NCBI GenBank assembly: GCA_031285975.1
Contig: JAITVE010000176.1
Coordinates: 1-5,200, forward strand
DNA from: Candidatus Adiutrix sp.
GTDB lineage: Bacteria; Desulfobacterota; Desulfarculia; Adiutricales; Adiutricaceae
Direction: 5' to 3'
Length of the DNA: 5,200 nucleotides
Made by a program: the position numbers and the translations under genes. Positions within the stretch are counted from its first letter, which is position 1. Each line of letters opens with the position of its first letter. A model generated the notes under the pieces. That model saw only the letters and a program-made list of their open reading frames with translations, had not been told where the DNA came from and ran no database searches. Below are positions 1-4,476 of this stretch, one piece after another.

Positions 1-1
1 C

Positions 2-199
2 TGCCTGGGCTGCGCCGCGAAAACCGCGCGGCGGCTGGACGAGCGCGAGCTCTTCACCGCGCCGCCCCCCTGCGGCCTCAACCGCCGCCGCCCCTATCAG
101 CGGGTTTGGCGAGGCCGTCAGGAATTTTGGGTCTGCCCCGAGCATCCGGACGGCCCCAACTGCCCCAGTTACAAAACTCTGCCGGGAGACGCCACATGA
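2..199 (+). CDS. C-terminal part of an unrecognised cysteine-rich protein (5' end outside window)
   Basis: The frame starting at base 2 is open from the left edge to a TGA at 197-199, giving 65 residues with mostly G or C third codon positions, as in real genes of this window. I do not recognise the family. The visible tail begins with a CLGC motif, has another Cys near residue 24, and then an aromatic/basic stretch (RVWRGRQEFWVC) followed by two more cysteines about nine residues apart. Such spaced cysteines could bind zinc or an Fe-S cluster, but that is inference. The stop overlaps the ATG of the next gene in an ATGA arrangement, so the two are very probably co-transcribed and translationally coupled. 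The start and most of the protein lie outside the window. Confidence 0.7.
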   Translation, partial: CLGCAAKTARRLDERELFTAPPPCGLNRRRPYQRVWRGRQEFWVCPEHPDGPNCPSYKTLPGDAT

Positions 200-1020
200 C
201 CTCCGGATTCTGGTCTAAACTGCTGGAAGCCTTCAAAGACGAGGCCCGGGATTACGATCCCACGGTTATCTTTGAGGGCGATTCCCCTTACCACCACATC
301 ACCATCCGCGAAGAGAACGGCCGCCGCACCCTGTATTTCGGGCCCAACGGCGAAGAGGCCGAGACCTCCATCAACCCCGCCCACCCCGAGGAGCCCGTCT
401 TCGAATACCCCGGCATGATGCTGGCCGCCCTGCCGCTCCACCCCACAGGCCGCCGCATCGCCATGCTCGGCCTGGGCGGCGGCTTCATCCCCGGCCTGTT
501 CCGGGCCCACCTGCCGCAATACAGCCTGACGGTGGTGGAAGTTGACCCCCTGGTGGCCGAGCTGGCCCAAACCTATTTCGGCTTCGTCCCCGAGGGCAAC
601 GTGGAATTGGTGGTCAGCGACGGCCGGGAGTTCATGGAGGCCCAGCCGGAAGAATCCCTCGACCAAATCTGGCTGGACGCCTTTTCCGGCAACAACGTCC
701 CGGCGCGCCTGTCCGGCATAGATTTTCTGGATCTATGCTACAGCCGCCTCACCCCCGGCGGCCTCCTGGCCCAAAACCTGCACCAGAGCAGCCCCGTCAC
801 TTTTCGGGATCAGCTGTACACCACCCGCGCCGTCTTCGGCGAGTTTCTGGCCTTTGACGGCCAGCGCTGCGGCAACGCCGTGGTCATCGCCAAAACGCGG
901 GGTGGCCCCCCGGGCCCGGCCTGGAAAAAGCCGGACTTAACCGCCGCCGCCAAAAAATTCGGCCCCCGCATCGGCCCCTATGATTTGGTGGCTGAAATGA
1001 AGAAAATTAAGGTGTTTTGA
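196..1020 (+). CDS. Spermidine synthase-fold / class I SAM-dependent methyltransferase-like protein
   Basis: This is a 274-residue soluble protein of the spermine/spermidine synthase superfamily. An N-terminal strand segment has SPYHHI (about 30-35), the counterpart of the SxYQ stretch of SpeE. A nucleotide-binding glycine loop LGLGGG is at 91-96, the acidic VVEVDP strand end at 113-118, SDGREF at 141-146, and LDAF with the conserved Asp161. It then has the typical FLDLCYSRLTPGGLLAQNL segment. True SpeE enzymes carry GGGDGG in the glycine loop and a DxxD catalytic motif. Here the loop reads GGGFIP and the second Asp is absent, so polyamine synthesis is doubtful and a divergent aminopropyl- or methyl-transferase role is possible. 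ATG 196 is chosen because GGGAG (184-188) sits 7 bases upstream and the ATG overlaps the preceding stop codon. An in-frame upstream extension to 106 would run across that coding region. It is probably the last gene of an operon with the cysteine-rich gene. Confidence 0.85.
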   Translation: MTSGFWSKLLEAFKDEARDYDPTVIFEGDSPYHHITIREENGRRTLYFGPNGEEAETSINPAHPEEPVFEYPGMMLAALPLHPTGRRIAMLGLGGGFIPGLFRAHLPQYSLTVVEVDPLVAELAQTYFGFVPEGNVELVVSDGREFMEAQPEESLDQIWLDAFSGNNVPARLSGIDFLDLCYSRLTPGGLLAQNLHQSSPVTFRDQLYTTRAVFGEFLAFDGQRCGNAVVIAKTRGGPPGPAWKKPDLTAAAKKFGPRIGPYDLVAEMKKIKVF

Positions 1021-1028
1021 TACGCCAA

Positions 1029-1058
1029 CCGTCATTCCGGCTTGCGCCGGAACGACGG
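1029..1058. repeat. REP-like palindrome between convergent genes
   Basis: Two 13-base arms (1029-1041 and 1046-1058) are inverted complements except for one A/C mismatch (1034 with 1053), around a TTGC loop. The core reads CGTCATTCCGGC then TTGC then GCCGGAACGACG. It resembles the short dispersed palindromes of the GTCATTCCGGC type seen between genes in many proteobacteria (from memory, not searched). It lies 8 bases after the stop of the spermidine-synthase-like gene and 12 bases before the end of the convergent cupin gene. It has no T-run, so it is not a classical terminator, but it could stabilise mRNA 3' ends or stop transcription for both genes. Confidence 0.7.
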
Positions 1059-1070
1059 AATGGACAAGGC

Positions 1071-1511
1071 CTAACAAATTCCGTCGCTGCCGGTGAATGC
1101 CGTCAGCGACCCGGCCACACCCTGGATGCAGAGCATAACCATGGGCTCGCTGCCGGTGTTTTTCCAGCTGCGCGAACCGTCCGGGGCAATTCTGACCACC
1201 GAGCCTTCGCGGATGGCCGCCACTTCGCCGTCCACCTCGAATTCGCCGCTGCCTTTGAGGACAATATACATTTCCTCATTCCTGCGGTGCTTGTGAAAAA
1301 ACGGCATCCCCATATGCGGCGGCATAACCTGGAACGAGACTTCCATCCCCGAGGCCTTGAGGCTTTCCGCGAGAAACACCTTGCCGGGGAAGGGCGATCC
1401 GTCCGCCGGGTTGACCACCGCATACTCCGTCAGGCGGTTCGCGTCCAGCCCGCCGAGATTCCCGGCTGAAAAATTTGCCCGCTCCGCGATAATTTCCATC
1501 TTCCTGCTCAT
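1071..1511 (-). CDS. Small single-domain cupin protein
   Basis: This is a 146-residue protein with one cupin beta-barrel. Cupin motif 1 is clear: H73-x-H75, then Glu79/Glu80, a hydrophobic MYIVLK stretch and Gly87. These are the usual metal ligands of this family. Motif 2 (about 102-118, including PDG at 110-112 and WKN at 116-118) has Ser or Arg where the family usually has the fourth ligand, a histidine, and is one residue shorter. Metal binding may therefore be by three ligands or be lost. The N-terminal 30 residues are not typical of the cupin core. The substrate cannot be read from the sequence. ATG 1511 is supported by a strong AAGGAG eight bases upstream; an internal ATG at codon 5 is less well placed. 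It is divergent from an HxlR regulator, which suggests it is that regulator's target. Confidence 0.85.
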   Translation of the reverse strand: MSRKMEIIAERANFSAGNLGGLDANRLTEYAVVNPADGSPFPGKVFLAESLKASGMEVSFQVMPPHMGMPFFHKHRRNEEMYIVLKGSGEFEVDGEVAAIREGSVVRIAPDGSRSWKNTGSEPMVMLCIQGVAGSLTAFTGSDGIC

Positions 1512-1519
1512 ACCATTCT

Positions 1520-1525
1520 CTCCTT
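1520..1525 (-). promoter_or_regulatory. Shine-Dalgarno sequence of the cupin gene
   Basis: The minus strand reads AAGGAG here, with an 8-base spacer to the ATG at 1511. It is half of an 11-base near-palindrome (plus strand CTCCTTAGGAG, 1520-1530). In the minus transcript a CUCC lies just 5' of the GGAG, separated by three bases, so it could mask the ribosome site in a small hairpin. The same CUCC is also the foot of the long inverted repeat at 1527-1650. Confidence 0.75.
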
Positions 1526-1526
1526 A

Positions 1527-1650
1527 GGAGCAGTTCATAAATAACTTGTACATCTCCCTGGCTGTGTTGTTCTCGTTTTGGCCGCCAACAATCCGGCCAA
1601 AACGAGAACGCCTTGCCAGAAAAACGTACAAATTATTCCTGAACCGCTCC
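1527..1650 (-). repeat. Long imperfect inverted repeat with perfect 16-bp core (leader hairpin or MITE-like element)
   Basis: The core is exact: GTTCTCGTTTTGGCCG at 1569-1584 and its reverse complement at 1594-1609, around a 9-base loop. Outside the core the arms keep pairing out to GGAGC (1527-1531) and GCTCC (1646-1650), with a short asymmetric unpaired patch at 1563-1568/1610-1614. Of eight single mismatches in the outer arms, seven (1532, 1539, 1545, 1552, 1554, 1556, 1557) become G-U wobbles if the minus strand is transcribed, and none do on the plus strand. This points to an RNA hairpin in the cupin 5' leader. The copied bases TTA flank both ends (1524-1526 and 1651-1653), as a 3-bp target duplication of a miniature inverted-repeat element would. 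No T-run follows the core on either strand, so it is not an ordinary terminator. Confidence 0.8.
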
Positions 1651-1673
1651 TTACGATGTGTGGATGTAATGAA

Positions 1674-1683
1674 CAACCGGTTG
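1674..1683. promoter_or_regulatory. Candidate operator: CAACCGGTTG palindrome
   Basis: This perfect 10-base palindrome runs into the -35 box of the HxlR gene promoter (1681-1686). It is 15-24 bases downstream of the predicted cupin transcription start. It could be an autoregulatory binding site, but a 10-base palindrome can occur by chance. Confidence 0.3.
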
Positions 1684-1709
1684 CCTTTCGTCATGACAAG
1701 GGCTATAAT
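1681..1709 (+). promoter_or_regulatory. Sigma-70-type promoter for the HxlR regulator gene
   Basis: TTGCCT (1681-1686) is followed by a 17-base spacer and a perfect TATAAT (1704-1709). Transcription would start near 1716 and give a leader of about 47 bases before the ATG at 1763. The -10 box overlaps, shifted by one base, that of the oppositely directed cupin promoter, so polymerase could not occupy both at once. Confidence 0.65.
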
Positions 1710-1732
1710 ACCGCCTTACAGGCCATTGTAAA
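1705..1732 (-). promoter_or_regulatory. Sigma-70-type promoter for the cupin gene
   Basis: On the minus strand TTTACA (plus 1727-1732) is followed by a 16-base spacer and TATTAT (plus 1705-1710), each matching consensus at five of six positions. The start would be near 1698. The cupin mRNA would then have a leader of roughly 187 bases that contains the whole long inverted repeat. The overlap with the regulator's promoter supports coordinated or mutually exclusive control. Confidence 0.5.
1715..1732. promoter_or_regulatory. Candidate operator: TTACA-N6-TGTAA dyad
   Basis: TTACA (1716-1720) and TGTAA (1727-1731) form an exact dyad around GGCCAT; one base further out on each side is near-symmetrical. 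The site covers the -35 and spacer of the cupin promoter and the predicted start of the HxlR gene. A dimeric regulator bound here would affect both genes. HxlR proteins are dimeric winged-helix regulators that bind such dyads; assignment to this HxlR is inference. Confidence 0.4.
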
Positions 1733-1762
1733 GCAGGCACTTATTTGTCATGAAGGAACTTG

Positions 1763-2137
1763 ATGGGAACTATTGTTGAAAATAAAGAACTTGCGGCGGG
1801 TAAAAATCTTCTTCCAGCCTGCCCGGTGGAGACTACCCTCCAGCTTATCGGCAATAAGTGGAAAATATATGTGCTGCGCGAACTGCTGCCCGGCGCCCGG
1901 CGCTTCGGCGAACTGCAAAAATCCATCCCCAGCATCAGCCAGAAAGTCTTGACGCAGAACCTGCGGGCTATGGAAGCAGACGGCCTGGTGGTGCGGAACG
2001 TTTTCGCCGAAGTGCCGCCCCGAGTCGAATATCACCTGAGCGAACTCGGGGGCACCCTGCGGCCGGTTATCGAGGTTTTGTGGGAGTGGGGGCTGCAATA
2101 CAAAAAGCGAAAAGCCAAGGGCTCCCGCAAACGCTAG
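1763..2137 (+). CDS. HxlR-family winged-helix transcriptional regulator
   Basis: This 124-residue protein is a full-length HxlR-family (DUF24) DNA-binding regulator, acting as a cytoplasmic dimer. The signature CPVETTLQLIGNKWKI begins at Cys20; then come LRELLPGARRFGEL (38-51), the recognition-helix region SISQKVLTQNLRAMEADGL (57-75), a wing around RNVFAEVPPRVEYHLSELG (78-96), a C-terminal dimer helix, and a basic tail. The CP cysteine is the one that senses thiol-reactive or oxidising compounds in members such as YodB and HypR; the same use here is inference. ATG 1763 is preferred over the adjacent TTG 1760 because GAAGGA (1752-1757) then has a 5-base spacer. The first codons are richer in A+T than neighbouring genes, a mild hint of transfer. 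It is divergent from the cupin and convergent with nadK. Confidence 0.92.
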   Translation: MGTIVENKELAAGKNLLPACPVETTLQLIGNKWKIYVLRELLPGARRFGELQKSIPSISQKVLTQNLRAMEADGLVVRNVFAEVPPRVEYHLSELGGTLRPVIEVLWEWGLQYKKRKAKGSRKR

Positions 2138-2141
2138 CGTC

Positions 2142-2972
2142 TTAACGCCAGTCCAGCTTTTGCCGCAGCACGTCGGTGAAATTGCGCAGGGGGTTGGTTA
2201 TCAGGCACACGTCTTCCTCATGGCGGCGCACGGTGATGCGGTCGCCGGGCATGAGCGGCAGGCTCACCTGGCCGTCGGCGGTGAGGTGCAGGTCAACGTC
2301 GCGGCTGTCGATGGTCATTTCCACCGGGAAGGTGGAGGGCAGGATGATAGGGCGGCTGGTGAGGGTGAAGGGGCAGATGGGCGTGACGATGATAGCCGGG
2401 ATGGTGGGATAGACCACCGGCCCGCCCGCCGAAAGGTTGTAGGCCGTGGAGCCCGTGGGGGTGGCGATGATAACCCCGTCGGCCCGGAAGCTCCACTCGC
2501 CGAAGTCCCGCACCGAAAGGTTGAGCGTGATGATGCGCGACAGGGCCCCTTTGTTGACCACGATTTCGTTCAAGGCCGGGGTCTCGGCCACCCGGCGGCC
2601 CTGCCGCTCCACCGAAACCTCCAGGGCCATGCGGTTTTCGCAGCGGTAGTCGCCCGCCAGCAAATTTTTCAGCATGTCGGCGAACTGGTGCGGCTCGGTC
2701 TCGGCCAAAAAGCCCAGGTGCCCGAGGTTGACCCCGAACAGCGGCAGCCCCGTCATGCCCCAGGCCCGGGCCGCGTACAAAAGGGTGCCGTCGCCGCCCA
2801 GGGAGATGATCAGGTCGGGCGCAAAGCCCTGGGGCGGCTCCGCCCGCCGCTCGGCGGTGGAGGACTCCACCCAAATCTCCAGCCCCTGCCCCCGCAGAAT
2901 GTCCGAAGCCTCGCGGGCCAGCCCGGCGGAGCGTTCGTCGTCTTTATATCCAATGGCCACTGCACGCCACAA
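2142..2972 (-). CDS. nadK: NAD kinase
   Basis: This enzyme phosphorylates NAD+ to NADP+ in the cytoplasm, using ATP or polyphosphate. The 276-residue length is close to the family norm (about 290). Signatures appear in order: SLGGDGTLL at 57-65 with catalytic Asp61, GVNLGHLGFLAE at 80-91, the NE pair of LNEIVV at 135-136, DGVIIATPTGSTAYNLSAGG (165-184), PICPFTLTSRPI at 198-209, and TADGQ at 231-235. All key residues are present, so it should be active. The start is taken as TTG at 2972, with AAGGTG (plus 2978-2983) five bases upstream; a GTG four codons in (2960) is possible but poorly spaced from this site. It ends only 4 bases from the convergent HxlR stop codon, with no terminator between them. 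A TATAAT promoter lies about 36 bases upstream of the start. Confidence 0.96.
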   Translation of the reverse strand: MWRAVAIGYKDDERSAGLAREASDILRGQGLEIWVESSTAERRAEPPQGFAPDLIISLGGDGTLLYAARAWGMTGLPLFGVNLGHLGFLAETEPHQFADMLKNLLAGDYRCENRMALEVSVERQGRRVAETPALNEIVVNKGALSRIITLNLSVRDFGEWSFRADGVIIATPTGSTAYNLSAGGPVVYPTIPAIIVTPICPFTLTSRPIILPSTFPVEMTIDSRDVDLHLTADGQVSLPLMPGDRITVRRHEEDVCLITNPLRNFTDVLRQKLDWR

Positions 2973-3007
2973 AATAGCACCTTTTCTCCCAATGTTGGAT
3001 GCCTGTC

Positions 3008-3016
3008 ATTATAGCA
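3008..3016 (-). promoter_or_regulatory. Extended -10 promoter for nadK
   Basis: The minus strand reads TGCTATAAT: a perfect -10 hexamer (plus 3008-3013) with the TGn extension (3014-3016). Extended -10 promoters can work without a good -35 box, and none is obvious here. Transcription would start around 3001, about 28 bases before the TTG start codon. Confidence 0.6.
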
Positions 3017-3048
3017 CACCTCACTAATTTTTCTAGCGCGCTTTTTTG

Positions 3049-3057
3049 TGCTATACT
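3049..3057 (+). promoter_or_regulatory. Extended -10 promoter upstream of flhF
   Basis: TGCTATACT is a good extended -10 element pointing right. Together with the nadK -10 it forms a 9-bp perfect inverted repeat (TATAGCACA at 3010-3018, TGTGCTATA at 3047-3055), so the divergent promoters are mirror images. The start would be near 3064, leaving a leader of about 74 bases before flhF. Confidence 0.5.
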
Positions 3058-3062
3058 ATGCT

Positions 3063-3088
3063 TAAATATACGCATTTTTCGCCGAACC
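3063..3088 (+). promoter_or_regulatory. Possible sigma-28 (FliA)-like flagellar promoter for flhF
   Basis: TAAA (3063-3066) is followed after 14 bases by GCCGAACC (3081-3088). The known flagellar sigma-28 consensus is TAAA, about 15 bases, then GCCGATAA. The GCCGA core matches exactly; the last three bases and the spacer differ. Its place before a flagellar gene makes it worth noting, but the match is partial. Confidence 0.3.
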
Positions 3089-3108
3089 GTTTTTGTATAA
3101 CGCCAACC

Positions 3109-3124
3109 GGCGGCCCCGGCCGCC
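3109..3124 (+). promoter_or_regulatory. GC-only dyad in the flhF leader
   Basis: GGCGGCC (3109-3115) and GGCCGCC (3118-3124) are perfect inverted complements separated by two bases. As RNA, five G-C pairs with a six-base loop could form. It ends four bases before the AGGGA ribosome site (3129-3133), so it might influence flhF translation. In GC-rich DNA such a dyad could be accidental. Confidence 0.3.
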
Positions 3125-3137
3125 TGACAGGGACATA

Positions 3138-4355
3138 ATGAAAATCAAGCGCTTCACCGCCAGAGACCTGCCGACGGCCACCAGCCAAATTAAAGAGGAG
3201 TTCGGGCTGGCCGCCATCATCCTGTCGCAGCGCGACCTGCCGCCGGAGGAAGGCGGGGGGGTGGAAATCACCGCCGGAGTCCGCGACGAAGACCTCCCGC
3301 GCCGCCCGTCCGAAGCTTTTGCCGACGAGGCCGAGGCTCCCGCCGCCCCCGTTCCGCCCATGCCCGCGCCCCCGGCCTCAGTCCCGACTCCGGCCCCGGC
3401 CAAGCCCCGGGCCGGTCAGGCCGTGGGCGCGGCCGCCTACCGCCAGGCCGCCCGCAGCCTCAGCTATGACAGCGAGGGGCTGACCCGTAAAGATATCGAC
3501 GCCCTCGGCCTCTCCCTGGGCCGGGGCCTGGGCGAGCTGAAAGACCTGATTCTGGACTTGGCTCACCGCCAAAGTTTGTCCGAAAAATGGCGCGACCGGC
3601 CCGACCTGGTGAGCCTCTACCGCCGCCTTCTGGAGACCGGCCTAGCGGCGGAATACGCCCGCTCCCTGGTGGAAAGCGCGGCGGAAAGCGCCCGCGCCTG
3701 GGGCGGCGAAATCGGCGAACATCTGCGCAAAACCCTGCGCCCCAAGCTCCGCATTGCCGACCTCTCCCTTGCGCCGCCCAAATACCTGGCCCTGGTGGGG
3801 CCCTCCGGCGCGGGCAAAACCACCACCCTGGTCAACCTGGCCGCCTTTTACCGCCAGCGAGGCCTCAAGGCCGCCGCCATCACCCTGGACACCCTCAAAC
3901 TCGGCGCGGCCGAGCAGTTGACGCAATACGCCCGCATCCTGGGCCTCGGCGTCCGCGTCTGCCAAAACCGCGAAGAGTTCCGCGAGGCCCTGGAAATCTT
4001 TGAAACCAGCGACCTCATCCTCATCGACACCCCCAGCCGCGGCTTCCAAAAAGACGAGGGCCGCCGCGAACTGGCCGCTTATTTCGACGAAGCCGAGGCC
4101 GCCGCCCTCCTTGTCCTCCCCGCCACCATGAAAGAAGGCGACCTCGCCGCCGCCCTCGCCAAAGCCCGCGCCTTCCGCGAAGCGGGCCTGGTCGTCACCA
4201 AATTCGACGAAACCGAAACCCTGGGCAATCTCCTCGGCTTCCTCATGACCAAGGCCCCCAAGCTGGCCTTCTTCACCCAAGGCCCCAAAACCTCTGAAGA
4301 CTTCATTATGGCTTCCGCCGACCGGCTGCTGGATATGTGGCTGGAAGAGGGCTAA
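3138..4355 (+). CDS. flhF: FlhF-type flagellar SRP-like GTPase
   Basis: This 405-residue protein is related to Ffh/FtsY and sets the place and number of polar flagella at the membrane. The N-terminal MKIKRF and the EEFGLAAIILSQRD segment (20-33) are typical of the FlhF B domain. A proline/alanine-rich linker spans about 64-95, followed by a helical N domain (about 120-210). The G domain has P-loop GPSGAGKTTT (221-230), DTLKLGAAEQL (251-261), LILIDTPSRG (293-302), VVTKFDET (352-359), and a closing FFTQGPKTSEDF stretch (378-389). The G3 motif reads DTPSR instead of the usual DTAGR, which may alter nucleotide hydrolysis. ATG 3138 is chosen because the FlhF family starts exactly there, with AGGGA four bases upstream; the TTG at 3093 only adds unrelated arginine/proline-rich residues. 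No flhA, flhG or fliA flanks it, and it has its own promoters and terminator. Confidence 0.9.
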   Translation: MKIKRFTARDLPTATSQIKEEFGLAAIILSQRDLPPEEGGGVEITAGVRDEDLPRRPSEAFADEAEAPAAPVPPMPAPPASVPTPAPAKPRAGQAVGAAAYRQAARSLSYDSEGLTRKDIDALGLSLGRGLGELKDLILDLAHRQSLSEKWRDRPDLVSLYRRLLETGLAAEYARSLVESAAESARAWGGEIGEHLRKTLRPKLRIADLSLAPPKYLALVGPSGAGKTTTLVNLAAFYRQRGLKAAAITLDTLKLGAAEQLTQYARILGLGVRVCQNREEFREALEIFETSDLILIDTPSRGFQKDEGRRELAAYFDEAEAAALLVLPATMKEGDLAAALAKARAFREAGLVVTKFDETETLGNLLGFLMTKAPKLAFFTQGPKTSEDFIMASADRLLDMWLEEG

Positions 4356-4409
4356 GATTTGTTAGGCGCTGGCGGGTTGGAGTTGGTCGGCGCTCCAATG
4401 ATGCAAGAG

Positions 4410-4450
4410 AAAACCGCCATCCTGGCAAGGCCGGGATGGCGGTTTTTTTT
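4410..4450 (+). terminator. Strong Rho-independent terminator after flhF
   Basis: AAAACCGCCATCC (4410-4422) pairs perfectly with GGATGGCGGTTTT (4434-4446), with further pairs inside (GG 4424-4425 with CC 4431-4432). The stem is followed by the rest of an eight-T run (4443-4450). It lies 55 bases after the flhF stop. The opposite strand has only four Ts, but the hairpin could also help end the convergent lyase transcript. Confidence 0.93.
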
Positions 4451-4476
4451 CAGAAGCTGTGCGTGAAGCGTTTCCC

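Noticed and set aside
106..195. N-terminal extension of the spermidine-synthase-like protein to 106
   Set aside because: This stretch is coding in another frame for the preceding gene. ATG 196 has a good ribosome site and an ATGA overlap, and the extension is low-complexity Arg/Pro/Gln-rich.
1017..1469. 150-codon open frame on the plus strand opposite the cupin
   Set aside because: It is a shadow of the cupin gene with no family signature, and the cupin strand has clear motifs and a ribosome site.
1569..1609. Perfect 16-bp hairpin as a Rho-independent terminator
   Set aside because: No T-run follows the stem on either strand, and it lies inside a longer pairing between divergent promoters rather than after a gene.
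1546..1763. Two short plus-strand open frames across the inverted repeat
   Set aside because: They run through the palindrome and the regulator promoter, lack convincing ribosome sites and show no protein-like pattern.
2160..3014. 284-codon plus-strand open frame
   Set aside because: It is antisense to NAD kinase, whose motifs are complete. Long shadow frames are common in GC-rich genes.
3093..3137. TTG start for flhF adding 15 residues
   Set aside because: The FlhF family begins at the MKIKRF methionine (3138), and the extra residues encode the GC-rich leader dyad.
3642..4280. 212-codon minus-strand open frame opposite flhF
   Set aside because: It is a Gly/Ala/Glu-rich shadow frame with no recognisable domain.
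4356..4476. Small RNA or gene between flhF and the lyase
   Set aside because: Apart from the terminator I see only two GGCGCT copies (near 4363 and 4390), with no promoter-like element or open frame of note.
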